Below, piece after piece: positions 52,344-62,045 of a stretch of 64,000 bases of DNA. Where the stretch lies: NCBI GenBank assembly GCA_016795485.1, contig JAEUHM010000020.1, positions 1-64,000 on the forward strand. The letters run 5' to 3'. The stretch's first letter is position 1. Each line of letters starts with the position of its first letter. The notes below the pieces were generated by a model. The model saw only the letters and a program-made list of their open reading frames with translations. It was not told the origin of the DNA and did no database searches. The position numbers and the translations under genes were made by a program. Origin of the DNA: Verrucomicrobiaceae bacterium. GTDB lineage: Bacteria; Verrucomicrobiota; Verrucomicrobiia; Verrucomicrobiales; Verrucomicrobiaceae.

Positions 52344-53453
52344 ATGGCAATTGAACCCTCTGGACAGCTTCACTTTCGGATGACAAACTTTGCGCCGTTG
52401 CCATCACACTCCTCCACTCCCCCATCCGCCGCAGAGCACGAAGCTCCCCAGCGTTCGCTTCAAGAGCTTTGTATGGAAGCGTTTCGCGTGATGGTGCGCG
52501 CCAGGACGTTGGAAGATAAACTCGCCAATCTCTACAAGGCTGGCGGCCGTCTGGTTGGCGGCGTTTATCTTGGCAAAGGTCAAGAAGCCTATTCGGCTGC
52601 ACTTGGAATCCAGTTGCGGTGGCAACATGACATCCTTGGCCCGTTTATTCGTGATCAAGCAGCGCGAATCGCGTTTGGCGAACCTCCGTTAGACCCTATG
52701 AGAACGTATTTTGGGTCTGTCCGAGGCCCTATGCGTGGTCGTGATGGCAACGTGCATCGCGGCAGGCCTAAAGATGGCTTGCCAGCGATGATCAGTCACA
52801 TTGGAAGCATGGTTTCCCTTGTTTCCGGCATGCTGTTCGCCCGCAGAATGCAAGGACGCCTCGGTGACGCAGTGGGTGCTGTGACGCTTGGCGAGGGCGG
52901 CACTTCGACTGGAGCTTTTCACGAGGGTGTAAACCTCGCCGCAGTGGAAAAGCTCCCGCTGATCATCGCGGTGACAAACAACCAATACTCCTACTCCACG
53001 TCCAACGACAGACAATTTGCCTGTTCAGACTTAGCAGAACGGGCTAAGGGCTACGGCATCCAAGGACGCAATGTGGACGGCACTGACTTAATCCAGTGCG
53101 TCCAAGCATTCGACGAAGTCGTCCGGGCGGCCCGCTCAGGAAGCGGACCTCAGTTGATTATTGGTCACACGCTGCGGTTGACTGGCCATGGTGAGCACGA
53201 TGACTCCAGCTACATCCCTGAATCAGTCAAAAAGAGCCCAATTGGTCGGGATTGTATGTTAATTGCTGAACAGCAGATTTTGGAGCACGCTTGGATGAAC
53301 GACAAAGAGATCGCTGAGTGGAAGAACACTTGCCGTGCGGATGTGGAGCGCATGGTTGCAACAGCGATGAAAGAACCTGCTCCAGATCCATTCAAAGAAC
53401 CTTGGCGTGCCCTCTCTACATCTGAACTGTGCGAGGGACAGTGGACCGTATGA
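52344..53453 (+). CDS. pdhA: 2-oxoacid dehydrogenase E1 component, alpha subunit
   Basis: The 369-residue protein (or 357 from ATG 52380, MTNFAPLP) is a thiamine-diphosphate E1 alpha. Motifs: MVRARTLEDKLANLYKAG, RGRDGNVHRG, HIGSMVSLVSGM and the TPP-binding LGEGGTSTGAFHEG ending NNQYSYST. The motif has GEG, as in branched-chain (BCKDH) enzymes, where pyruvate E1s normally read GDG; the NN.YSYST end also resembles BCKDH. The substrate may therefore be pyruvate or a branched-chain 2-oxoacid. Its stop overlaps the beta-subunit start (ATGA at 53450). Confidence 0.88.
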   Translation: MAIEPSGQLHFRMTNFAPLPSHSSTPPSAAEHEAPQRSLQELCMEAFRVMVRARTLEDKLANLYKAGGRLVGGVYLGKGQEAYSAALGIQLRWQHDILGPFIRDQAARIAFGEPPLDPMRTYFGSVRGPMRGRDGNVHRGRPKDGLPAMISHIGSMVSLVSGMLFARRMQGRLGDAVGAVTLGEGGTSTGAFHEGVNLAAVEKLPLIIAVTNNQYSYSTSNDRQFACSDLAERAKGYGIQGRNVDGTDLIQCVQAFDEVVRAARSGSGPQLIIGHTLRLTGHGEHDDSSYIPESVKKSPIGRDCMLIAEQQILEHAWMNDKEIAEWKNTCRADVERMVATAMKEPAPDPFKEPWRALSTSELCEGQWTV

Positions 53454-54415
53454 GCCTGACCTACCTTGAAGCCATCCGTGAGGCCCAGTATGAGGCCCTG
53501 AGGCGCAATCCGGACGTTTTCATTTACGGCCAAGACATTGGTCAGTTTGGGGGAGCTTTCAAGGCAACCAAAGGGCTGATGAATGAGTTCCCCGGTCGGG
53601 TATTGGACGCGCCGATTAGTGAAGATGCCATGGTTGGGCTCGCCATCGGGGCTGCCATCGAAGGCTCCAGACCCATCGTTGAGATGCAGTTTGCTGATTT
53701 CTCCTCGGTTGGCTTTAATCAGATCGTTAATCAGGCTGCAACTCTCTACTGGCGCACGGATGTGCCCTGCCCGATTACAATCCGTCTACCTTCAGGTGGC
53801 ACTGCGGGATCTGGCCCCTTTCACAGTCAGTCGATGGAGTCCATTTATGCGCATTATCCGGGACTGGTGATCGTTTGTCCGGCCACGGTTGAAGACGCCT
53901 ACTGGATGTTGCTCGACTCAGTGGAACTTGATGACCCGGTCATTTTTTGTGAGCACAAGTTTCTCTACTACCACCTGAAAGCAGATTCCTTTGGTGAGCG
54001 AGACCTGCCGATTGGCCGCGCCCGCATCGCGCGACCTGGTCGCGATGCTACCGTTGTGACCTATAGTGCCATGGTTCACGAAGCTGTACGCGCAGCAGAT
54101 GAGCTTCAGCAAGACGGATACCAAGTCGAGGTAGTCGATCTTCGGTCAGTTAAGCCCATGGACGTTGATACCATCCTTGCCTCGGTGGCTCGTACTGGCC
54201 GTTTGCTTGCACTTGGTGAATCCTTTCCATGGGGTGGCGTCACCGCAGAAGTCGTTGCACGAGTCGTCACCGATGGCTTCCATCTGCTCGACGCGCCTCC
54301 CATGAGGCTCAACTCCAAGGACACGCCCATCCCTTATCACACTCAACTCTGGAAAGCCCATCGTCCTACTGTGGCCACCGTCACCGATGCCCTTCGTCGT
54401 CTATTGAGATACTAG
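53450..54415 (+). CDS. pdhB: 2-oxoacid dehydrogenase E1 component, beta subunit
   Basis: Start at 53450 overlaps the alpha-subunit stop; a longer in-frame ATG at 53429 is inside alpha and is rejected. It has 321 residues. MSLTYLEAIREAQYEAL, FIYGQDIGQFGGAFKAT, DAPISEDAMVGLAIGAAI and PIVEMQFADFSSVGFNQI are standard E1 beta features (glutamate and TPP-pyrimidine contacts). PVTIRLPSGG-like and HSQSMESIYAHYPGL follow, then DDPVIFCEHKFLYY and the transketolase C-terminal domain. With alpha it decarboxylates the 2-oxoacid and passes the acyl group to the E2 lipoyl domain. Confidence 0.93.
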   Translation: MSLTYLEAIREAQYEALRRNPDVFIYGQDIGQFGGAFKATKGLMNEFPGRVLDAPISEDAMVGLAIGAAIEGSRPIVEMQFADFSSVGFNQIVNQAATLYWRTDVPCPITIRLPSGGTAGSGPFHSQSMESIYAHYPGLVIVCPATVEDAYWMLLDSVELDDPVIFCEHKFLYYHLKADSFGERDLPIGRARIARPGRDATVVTYSAMVHEAVRAADELQQDGYQVEVVDLRSVKPMDVDTILASVARTGRLLALGESFPWGGVTAEVVARVVTDGFHLLDAPPMRLNSKDTPIPYHTQLWKAHRPTVATVTDALRRLLRY

Positions 54416-54428
54416 CATCCCCTTTCCT

Positions 54429-55673
54429 ATGGCCCTCTTTCCCATCATCATGCCCCAGTTGGGCGAGTCTATTGCTGAAGCCACCGTGCTGAAGATTCTC
54501 GTCAAACCCGGCGAACAAGTCAGTGCAGATCAAGAACTCTTCGAGGTAGAGACCAATAAGGCCACCATGGCCGTTATATCCCCTGCCCCTGGCCAAGTAG
54601 GCTCCATTACAGCCACCATCGGCACTAGTTACGCCGTTGGTTCGCGTCTAGCGGAACTCGTTGTCTCCCAAAAGGATGCGGAAGCGCTCGGACAAACACC
54701 TCCCTGCAGTCAGCCGGAGTGCGTTCCTGAGGAGCCCCAGAAGTCGCGACCCGATGCTTCTACCGCAGGCGTGCACTTTGCCGTCAACCAAAACGATGCG
54801 ATATACCAGAAGCAGCCCACGGTGGAGCCGGTCGTCGGAGGATTACCCGTGCCTGCAGGAGCGGCCGGTGCATCCTACATCTCTCCCCGCATGAGGGCTC
54901 GCATGACGGAGCTTGGACTCAACGCCGCTGACCTTGCCGGAGTGGCTGGGACTGGTGCGGGCGGGCGCGTGACGGTGGAAGACTTTGAGGGTTTCCTGCG
55001 GGCCTTGGAACAACACCGCATGACACCGGCCTCGACCATGCGCATGGCTGTTGCCGATGCAATGAGACGTAGCTGGACTCGCCCTTTGGCCACTGTGGGC
55101 ACATCGGTGATTCTCGATCCGATGCTCGCGCACAGAAAGAAGGCCAATCCTAAGCCTGGCCCCGCTCTGTATGCCATTCGCGCCCTCGCCATTGCACTTT
55201 CAGAGAACACCGCCATGGCCGGTCGTCTCGTCGGGAACCGAATCGTGCATCCTTTGGCGATCGATATCGGATTCGCAGTGGAGGTCGACGACGGCGTGCT
55301 GGTGCCCAACCTCCGTGGCGTCGACAAGATTCCGCTCGTGCAGCTAGTCGACAAATACAACTCGCTGGTCGACAAAGCTCGCACTCGCCGTCTTCCGCCG
55401 GATCAAACCCGTCCTGGCATTGCCACGGTCACCAACTTTGGAACCTTCGGCATCATATGGGCAACGCCCATCCCCCTTCCAGAGCAAAATCTCGTGTTGG
55501 GTCTTGGCGCAGGCACCAAACAGCCCGTGTGGAGTGACGAAGTTAACCAATTCATCCCAGTTACCATCGCCGAGCTAACGCTCAGCTTCGATCACCGCAT
55601 CCTAGACGGAGGCGGAGCAGGTCGACTCCTAGCAAGAGTCGCCCAACTCATGCAGTCGCCCGAGCACCTATAA
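54429..55673 (+). CDS. pdhC: 2-oxoacid dehydrogenase E2 (dihydrolipoyl acyltransferase)
   Basis: The 414-residue protein has an N-terminal biotinyl/lipoyl domain with EVETNKATMAV (lipoylated Lys44), an E1/E3-binding domain near 146-190 (ISPRMRARMTELGLNAADL with GRVTVEDFEGF) and a catalytic domain. The latter ends FDHRILDGGGAGRLL (catalytic His389/Asp393), with GIATVTNFGTFG before it. It is normal for an E2 with one lipoyl domain. E3 (dihydrolipoyl dehydrogenase) is not in the window and must be supplied elsewhere. The gene begins 13 bases after the E1 beta stop. Confidence 0.93.
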   Translation: MALFPIIMPQLGESIAEATVLKILVKPGEQVSADQELFEVETNKATMAVISPAPGQVGSITATIGTSYAVGSRLAELVVSQKDAEALGQTPPCSQPECVPEEPQKSRPDASTAGVHFAVNQNDAIYQKQPTVEPVVGGLPVPAGAAGASYISPRMRARMTELGLNAADLAGVAGTGAGGRVTVEDFEGFLRALEQHRMTPASTMRMAVADAMRRSWTRPLATVGTSVILDPMLAHRKKANPKPGPALYAIRALAIALSENTAMAGRLVGNRIVHPLAIDIGFAVEVDDGVLVPNLRGVDKIPLVQLVDKYNSLVDKARTRRLPPDQTRPGIATVTNFGTFGIIWATPIPLPEQNLVLGLGAGTKQPVWSDEVNQFIPVTIAELTLSFDHRILDGGGAGRLLARVAQLMQSPEHL

Positions 55674-55735
55674 GTATACTCGGCGAGGCTTTAGTGAACG
55701 GTGTTCCGTTGTCATCCGTTCTCGCTTTTCAGGAG

Positions 55736-58630
55736 TTAGCGCAAGCTTCTGAGGTAGGCTTGCAGGTCCGCCATTTCTTGGACTGTAAACGCTTGATGCA
55801 AACCTTCAGGCATCACAGACACTGGTGACGCTTTTTGGTCCACTATGTCCTTAACTTCGATTCTCATCGTCTGCCCCGTTACTTGCTTTAGACTGGTTGT
55901 CGTTGTTCCCGTATCTCTTACGAAGCCGATGAGTTGTTCTCCAGACCTCAGTGTGATGACTGTGGGAGTGAAGTCTGATGCCATCTCCTTCGATGGCTTG
56001 AGGATGCTTTCGAGTAATTGAATCGGGCTGAGTCGGCTTGCCACGTGGCTCAGGTCGGGGCCTACATCGCGTCCGGCACCTGCCACTAAATGGCACGCTA
56101 AGCATGTGGCCGCCTTACCATCTGGCGCAAAGAGAAGTCCACCGCGACTGGCATCGCCAGAAATGTCTACCAACTCAGTTGCATCAACGTCCAGGGGTAG
56201 TGTCTTTTCACGTTTATCTGGGGTCAAATAGCGGGCGAATAGCGCCCTGACATTGCCATTTGGACTACGAACTCCGAGTTTTATGGAGTTGGCCTTGATC
56301 GCTGGATCGGCATCAGGGCTATCGAGGTAGGCGATCAATGCCATGGCATTTGCCGCTGAATCTCCGATAAGCACCTGAAAAGACTCTTCCAAGTCACCAT
56401 TGTCTGCCCTAGCTAAAGCTACCCATTGAGACACGCGGGCTTCGGTGAGGGCCGCCACTTCTTTTGGGAATGATGGAACGCTTGCAGGGACAGGGAGGCC
56501 ACGAATCCAATCGGATAGCAAAGCAATACTATCAGCGTCTGGTTCACGGGAGCCAACCATGGGCATATGTCCAGCGCCAATCAGTGCTAGGCGATGCAAA
56601 AGGACAGAATGCCCAGGCGACCCATTCGCGATGAGTCTTGCGTTATCCACCCCAAGGCTGCCTCTTTGGGGAAGCTGATTCACTAATCGAGTACCCTCAG
56701 TATCAAGCTCAGCATTCAAGAATACCGCCACAGAACCGCCGCCGTGTTCGCGATGACAGTGAGAGCAGTTGGTGTGCAACCATGAGCGTGCGCGCGCCTC
56801 CAATGGCTCGGTCTTATCATGTGGATTGACCAATCGTGCCTTTGACTGGTCCAAATACGACCTTTGAATGATCCCTAAGTCGATCAACGGTTCGGGTTTG
56901 ACTATTTGCTGCGGCTGGAAGCCATTCACATAGCCGGTCCACATGGTGTGGCACCTCATGCACTCGGCACGACTATGAAGTCTGCGTTCAATTGGAAGAC
57001 TGCGTCCAGAATCTGGTTTGCTCGACAAGGTGGTCCGCGCCCAGTCTCCACTTGGACCAACCAACTCTGCATCCCGGCCATCTTCGGCCCAACGGTAGGA
57101 GTATCCTTGCCAAGAAGAACCGTCGAAATGCAGAATCTGTGTTTCGATGCGTCTTGTGGTCCCCTGCTCTGCAATACTCACCGTCCGGCCGACTACAGCG
57201 TCCTTTGGCCACGTGTTCTTGGCTGTGATCTTGCCTTGTTTGTTGGTGCTAACCTTAGTGTCTATTGAGGGAGCACCTTCTGGCAAAGCAATAAAGCGCG
57301 TTGCCGATGCTCCATCCTCCCACATGGCGGCTTTTATATCGTATGTGATCACTCCTTCGGCAAGCCGGTGATCAGCTGCTGCGGAGAAGAGACCTGTCTC
57401 ACTCAATTTTCTCGGGAACGCAGTGGGCTTTCCCGCCTGCGGATTGCGAACAAAGCGGTGCAAAGTCGATTCACCAGCGTAATGGGCATAAATCAGTTCG
57501 AAGTCAGGACCCTCGCCAAAAGTGACTATCTTGTGAGGGGTGTCACAGACTTCTTCGTGCCTCACAACGTGCTGCCCGTCATGCCAAACGGCCCATACTT
57601 TGCCTGTCTCGTAATCGCCGTAAATGTAGGCACCGATCAACTCAGGAAAATCCTTCCCACGATACACAAAGCCGCCCGTAATGCTCGCTGCTTCACTGTG
57701 GGGGTGCGCGACAACCGGAGCCGTGATTGGAATCGCGGCTGTGGTCTCCGGTTTGATGGGCTGCCCCGCTTCAGTGGCCGACCATCCGTAGTTGCCGCCC
57801 TTGGTCACAAGGTGGACCATTTCCCACTGCTCCCAACCCACATCACCGCACCATAAACGTCCCGTTGCGTGATCGAAGGCGATCTTCCATGGGTTACGAA
57901 AGCCAATGGCCCAAATCTCGGGACGTGCACCGGGAGTCTTCACAAACGGATTGTCAGATGGCACCAAATAAGGCCGAGCGCCCTGGGATTGATCAACATC
58001 TATCCGCAAGACACAGCTCAAGAGATCATCGAGATCCTGACCGGTATTCAAAGGGTCAGGCGGAGATGGCACTTCTGAGTCACCCGTGGTGAGATAAAGA
58101 TAGCCGTCTGGTCCAAACTGCATGGCCGCACCGTTGTGACCACCACTTCGCCAATGCAGTAGCACTTCCTCACTACCTTGATCAAATCGCAGCCCTTCTG
58201 GTGTTTCCACAGCGCGGAATCGCGACAAAGTCGAGCCATCCTCGACATTTGCACCCTTTGTGTAGGTAACAAAGACCACTCCGTTCTCGCGATACCTGGG
58301 ATGCAATTGTACACTATACACGTTTTCAGTTCCAGGATGCAAAGCGGCAACATCCAGCACCAGTGATCGACTGCCAGTTGCTTCATCAACAGGCATTTGC
58401 CAAATCTGCCCGCGTCTCTCGACCATTAGCCAACCTTTGCGATCTGGGAGAGAGACGATATCAAGGAGATCGCGGAACACTTGCTTCTCGTATGCAGGTT
58501 GCGAAAGCAACGCGCGGCCGAGATCGGGAGAGCCTGTGATGGTCAATCCCTTCACCCGAGCTTGCTGGGCAGACGATGCCCCAGTGTAGAAGACCAGAGC
58601 AAGCAACAATCGTCTTGGAGCGAGTCTCAT
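55736..58630 (-). CDS. PQQ-type sugar dehydrogenase domain fused to tri-haem CxxCH region
   Basis: The 964-residue protein has a signal peptide (ends ASSAQQ). Residues about 30-400 are a GSDH/YliI-like six-bladed propeller: LLDIVSLPDRKGWLMVERRG, RSGGHNGAAMQFGPDGYLYL, GDVGWEQWEMVHLVTKGGNYGW-like and the following sites. The rest contains cytochrome c segments with three CxxCH motifs: ECMRCHTMW, NCSHCHREHGG and CLACHLVAGAGRDVGP. Together these predict a periplasmic sugar oxidase that passes electrons from PQQ to its own haems; PQQ presence is inferred. Its start overlaps the CE15 stop by four bases. Confidence 0.88.
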   Translation of the reverse strand: MRLAPRRLLLALVFYTGASSAQQARVKGLTITGSPDLGRALLSQPAYEKQVFRDLLDIVSLPDRKGWLMVERRGQIWQMPVDEATGSRSLVLDVAALHPGTENVYSVQLHPRYRENGVVFVTYTKGANVEDGSTLSRFRAVETPEGLRFDQGSEEVLLHWRSGGHNGAAMQFGPDGYLYLTTGDSEVPSPPDPLNTGQDLDDLLSCVLRIDVDQSQGARPYLVPSDNPFVKTPGARPEIWAIGFRNPWKIAFDHATGRLWCGDVGWEQWEMVHLVTKGGNYGWSATEAGQPIKPETTAAIPITAPVVAHPHSEAASITGGFVYRGKDFPELIGAYIYGDYETGKVWAVWHDGQHVVRHEEVCDTPHKIVTFGEGPDFELIYAHYAGESTLHRFVRNPQAGKPTAFPRKLSETGLFSAAADHRLAEGVITYDIKAAMWEDGASATRFIALPEGAPSIDTKVSTNKQGKITAKNTWPKDAVVGRTVSIAEQGTTRRIETQILHFDGSSWQGYSYRWAEDGRDAELVGPSGDWARTTLSSKPDSGRSLPIERRLHSRAECMRCHTMWTGYVNGFQPQQIVKPEPLIDLGIIQRSYLDQSKARLVNPHDKTEPLEARARSWLHTNCSHCHREHGGGSVAVFLNAELDTEGTRLVNQLPQRGSLGVDNARLIANGSPGHSVLLHRLALIGAGHMPMVGSREPDADSIALLSDWIRGLPVPASVPSFPKEVAALTEARVSQWVALARADNGDLEESFQVLIGDSAANAMALIAYLDSPDADPAIKANSIKLGVRSPNGNVRALFARYLTPDKREKTLPLDVDATELVDISGDASRGGLLFAPDGKAATCLACHLVAGAGRDVGPDLSHVASRLSPIQLLESILKPSKEMASDFTPTVITLRSGEQLIGFVRDTGTTTTSLKQVTGQTMRIEVKDIVDQKASPVSVMPEGLHQAFTVQEMADLQAYLRSLR

Positions 58631-59919
58631 GGCTTCAGTAGCGCACCAACAAACTTAAGATACTGCTCCCAATCAAAGTCTACGACATCGTGTTTGCCAG
58701 TGCGAACATGATAACGGACCTGCGCACCCACAGGATGATCGATCGCTGGTTGATCAGACACGCCAACGCCGTCTTTGCCAAACAGGCGGTACACCGGTTC
58801 CACTTCACGTGCGGTGATGAACTCGCCTTTCGGATCTGCCCACTCATCCTCCACAGCACTGGCGATGTAGAGGCCACGGGGTGCGGCCAGTGCGCCTAGC
58901 ATATGACTGTCAACCGGAAGCAGATGCGTATTGGGCTCTGCATACGTGGAGTAGCGCTTACAAAACCAATGTGGAAATGCTGAAGTGATGATCTTCGTGG
59001 TTTCCCCAAAATCCCGCCGGGCCGGAGCAGCTCCACCTTCACCCGAGTTGTTGGAAATGACGATGCCAAAGCGCTCATCTTGTGCGCCCGCCCACAGTGA
59101 CGTTTTGCCGAGCCGCGAGTGACCAATCACAGCCGCCCTTGAAGCATCGACTCCATCGATTTGCTGACATGCATCTAACATCCGACTGAGACCCCAAGCC
59201 CAAGCACCAATCGCACCCCACTCGTTGTCCACCTTCTTTAGCCCCACCGCTCCACGCAGTCCATCCTTCCAGCCATCGGCATGATCTGGCTCAATATCGC
59301 CGTAGTACGCTGTAGCGAGTGCACAGCCATGCTCCATGATCATTTTCAGGGGCCAGCGACTACTTTCTGCGCCTCGTGCCTTCTCTGTCGCACGATTGGC
59401 AACAACCTGCCCTTCTTGCTTTCCTGGCCGCATCCATTTTTTTGAGATTGGAACATCGGTCTCCGTTGTCACCGCATGATTGCCCTGAAAACTAAGCCCT
59501 ACGACTACTGGAACGGGCTTTGGAAGACCCTTCGGGACATAGACCATCAGGTCAATTCCTTCCCACTGTGGCACAGATGGCAAAGACAAATGCAGGAGCC
59601 AGCGCACGGCCATCCCTTGCAATGCCCCATCTTTCTTTTCGGTAACTTCCACCTTCAAGTCACTCCCTATTGCAGGTGTATAGCCGAACACATGGTTGCG
59701 AAAAAGCTCCAATATTTCTCCCCGCCTTTTACTCTTCCAATCGTCCGCTGTTTCAACTTTTGAGCCGTCTGAAGCGGCCATCAAAGGAGGCAGTGGATCT
59801 TTACCAACCTTTGTCTCATCATAGTTCACCCTCCGAGCTTCAGCGCCAGAGACAACGCCACCCAGCCCAAGAAGAACCAACGCACCTACCGCTCGCGAAA
59901 AACAAATAGACAAATCCAT
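58627..59919 (-). CDS. CE15 glucuronoyl esterase-like / acetylxylan esterase family protein
   Basis: Translation from ATG 59919 starts at a signal peptide (MDLSICFSRAVGALVLLGLG); an ATG at 59949 only adds ten residues. It has 430 residues. The alpha/beta-hydrolase core shows VVVGLSFQGNHAV, nucleophile elbow VIGHSRLGKTSL (Ser268) and, downstream, NNSGEGGAAPARR and HDVVDFDWEQYLKF, as in CE15 glucuronoyl esterases, which split lignin-glucuronoxylan esters. It precedes the GSDH-cytochrome gene in the same unit, with four bases of overlap, consistent with hydrolysis of acylated plant-type sugars followed by oxidation. Confidence 0.87.
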   Translation of the reverse strand: MDLSICFSRAVGALVLLGLGGVVSGAEARRVNYDETKVGKDPLPPLMAASDGSKVETADDWKSKRRGEILELFRNHVFGYTPAIGSDLKVEVTEKKDGALQGMAVRWLLHLSLPSVPQWEGIDLMVYVPKGLPKPVPVVVGLSFQGNHAVTTETDVPISKKWMRPGKQEGQVVANRATEKARGAESSRWPLKMIMEHGCALATAYYGDIEPDHADGWKDGLRGAVGLKKVDNEWGAIGAWAWGLSRMLDACQQIDGVDASRAAVIGHSRLGKTSLWAGAQDERFGIVISNNSGEGGAAPARRDFGETTKIITSAFPHWFCKRYSTYAEPNTHLLPVDSHMLGALAAPRGLYIASAVEDEWADPKGEFITAREVEPVYRLFGKDGVGVSDQPAIDHPVGAQVRYHVRTGKHDVVDFDWEQYLKFVGALLKP

Positions 59920-59963
59920 CTCCCATCTTGCCAATGGGCGCGGTGTCATGGCAAGAAAGTATT

Positions 59964-61880
59964 TCAGTGCGCAACCGTTCGGATCGCACGGACAACCTCC
60001 CGCGTTGCCGCATCAAATTGACCTGGCAATGTCGCAACGTGCTGGAAGCGCGCCGGATCGTCGAACCAAGTGAAAAGCTCAGGGTAATGGGCTTCACAAA
60101 AGGCACGTGAGCTAAAGTTGACGTAAAGTTCGCGACCGCTGCTGTGAGCAGACTGGATTAGCGCCTTTAGCTCGCTCAGCGTCTGAAACCGAACCATCGC
60201 GGGGTCATAGGCTTCCGTGAACATGGTGAAGCCCGCCGTGATGCTGTCTTTGTTGAAATCGGGATGTCGCGGGTTCGTGACCTTACGCGTCAGCGCCACC
60301 GACTCACGGCAAGCCTCAATCGGATGTTTTTGAAGTATCTCACGCATAGGCCGAGCAACAAATGCCGCGAGCCCAATCGCCATCAGAAGAAAGCCCGATG
60401 CGAGGGCTCGTAGCGGAACCAATCCGCTCTTCCCGCCGCTCGTCAAAAACGAAACCAAGGCATTTACGAATGGTGATAGCCCAGCAAGCAGCAGGACGAG
60501 GAATCCTGGAAAAAACAGGGTCAGGTACCAGTGATAGGGTTTGATACCTGAGATGCTCATGTGCGCGAAAAAGAGTGCCGGCCCACCTAGGATGGGCACG
60601 AGGATCCATCTCTCACTACTTTTCCACAGATTCATGACTCCTTTGATGCTAGCGAGTCCCAAGACGACTGCCGCCATGCCAGCAGAGAGGGTGTTGCGCC
60701 AATCCATCAGTTCGAGCGCCACACACAAGGGCGCGTTTCGGTCCCAGGCGTTCCACGGAGTACCAAAAAGAAGAGACCCGAGCGCATCTTCCCACCACGC
60801 AAGGTCCATTCCCCCTTGAATCTTGTCGGTCGAGGTGCGGATAAAGTCCAGCAACTGGGGTAGATTAGGGGCCATGAGCAGCACAATGATACCTGCACTC
60901 AGAGTTGCGGAAATAAACCACCGACTCAGGGCTGTCGCGCGGTCCGGCTTTGAATGGGCCCCTCTGAAGATGGCCCACACCAAGCCTACATGCAAAGGGA
61001 CCAACAAATACACCACGCCCCAATAACACCAAAAAACAAAGGCTTGGCTCAGTGTAAAGAGAAGCCACCAGCGCCACTTCTGGGAGTCGACGGCAAGCTT
61101 TCCGAGTGCCCACAACGCTGGGAGCCCGGCAAGAACAACCGAATAGGCTCTGGCATCGGACGCAAACCTCACCAGCCATGGATGAGTCACATAAAACACG
61201 AGGATTACCGGCACTGCCCTGCCCCAACCCCAAACCCTGGCCATCCAAACAAGGGAAATCACGCTCAGGAGTCCAAAGAGGAAGGCAGGGAGACGAACAA
61301 GCGTCTCACTGAAGATTGGATCACTGGGAGCATCGCCCCGCTCAAAAAACTGCTCATGGACCAATCTCGCCATGGCCGTGTAGCCTACGTGGTTATTGGG
61401 ACGCTTGAAATGCCACAGAACCTCATGCCATTCGACCGGACGCTGCGTTAGTCTCCCATCGGCCTTCAACTCATACTGCGGATTGATGTAGGTCTTGACC
61501 GTGTAGTCCTCGTCACCCCAAGTCGAATGACCCAAGCGGACTGCGGATGTAAGTCCGGCAATCAGCAAACAGACAGCCACCGCGCCTTGTTCTAGCCTAC
61601 TAGCTTTGGGAATCTGAACCTCTGATCCACAAATCTTCCGTCCCGCAAAAACCGCCGCCACCGAGGCCAATCCGGCTAGAACGACATTGAGAGTGAGGCC
61701 TCTCCATAGATAAACAGGCACGTAAAAGTGATGAGGTACTGCCTTTCCTGACAAAATCCGCTCGCTGAGTCGCTTCTCTGCCTTTTCAGGCCTATCGATC
61801 ACCACCCAAGCCGTCAGCAGCGCGAGGAATAGGCTAAGACAGACGGCAAGACAAAGATTGGAACGCAAACGATTGAGCAT
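59964..61880 (-). CDS. GT-C family membrane glycosyltransferase (ArnT/PMT-like)
   Basis: ATG at 61880 (a TTG precedes it) gives 638 residues with about eleven membrane segments. The first luminal loop contains STWGDEDYTVKTY, matching the conserved acidic GDExx/DE motif of GT-C (GT39/GT83) enzymes that use a polyprenyl-phosphate sugar. FSETLVRLPAFLFGLLSVIS and RFASDARAYSVVLAG follow the usual order. Such enzymes add a sugar to lipid A, protein or a surface polymer on the periplasmic face. The substrate is unknown. It is 44 bases upstream of the CE15 start on the same strand and may share its transcript. Confidence 0.8.
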   Translation of the reverse strand: MLNRLRSNLCLAVCLSLFLALLTAWVVIDRPEKAEKRLSERILSGKAVPHHFYVPVYLWRGLTLNVVLAGLASVAAVFAGRKICGSEVQIPKASRLEQGAVAVCLLIAGLTSAVRLGHSTWGDEDYTVKTYINPQYELKADGRLTQRPVEWHEVLWHFKRPNNHVGYTAMARLVHEQFFERGDAPSDPIFSETLVRLPAFLFGLLSVISLVWMARVWGWGRAVPVILVFYVTHPWLVRFASDARAYSVVLAGLPALWALGKLAVDSQKWRWWLLFTLSQAFVFWCYWGVVYLLVPLHVGLVWAIFRGAHSKPDRATALSRWFISATLSAGIIVLLMAPNLPQLLDFIRTSTDKIQGGMDLAWWEDALGSLLFGTPWNAWDRNAPLCVALELMDWRNTLSAGMAAVVLGLASIKGVMNLWKSSERWILVPILGGPALFFAHMSISGIKPYHWYLTLFFPGFLVLLLAGLSPFVNALVSFLTSGGKSGLVPLRALASGFLLMAIGLAAFVARPMREILQKHPIEACRESVALTRKVTNPRHPDFNKDSITAGFTMFTEAYDPAMVRFQTLSELKALIQSAHSSGRELYVNFSSRAFCEAHYPELFTWFDDPARFQHVATLPGQFDAATREVVRAIRTVAH

Positions 61881-61974
61881 CAACAGATCCCTATTATCGC
61901 CAGACGCAGTGCCGTGCCTAGCACTTCCTTTTCGCAGGGCATCGTCCCATTTTCGATCGCTCGAAAGCCTGAAA

Positions 61975-62045
61975 TCTAACTTTTATAAAAAATATTGTTT
62001 ACATTTAAATTATGTTTATTAAAATAGCTGGGACATTTAATAAAT
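61975..62045 (+). promoter_or_regulatory. Very AT-rich leader/promoter of the P-loop ATPase gene
   Basis: The 70 bases before the ATG are unusually A+T-rich and unlike any other intergenic region here. Several overlapping promoter-like hexamers exist, for example TTGTTT (61995-62000) and TTTACA (61998-62003) as -35 candidates, with TATTAAAAT (62017-62025) as a -10 candidate. The only Shine-Dalgarno-like element is GGGA near 62030, farther from the start than usual. Confidence 0.55.
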
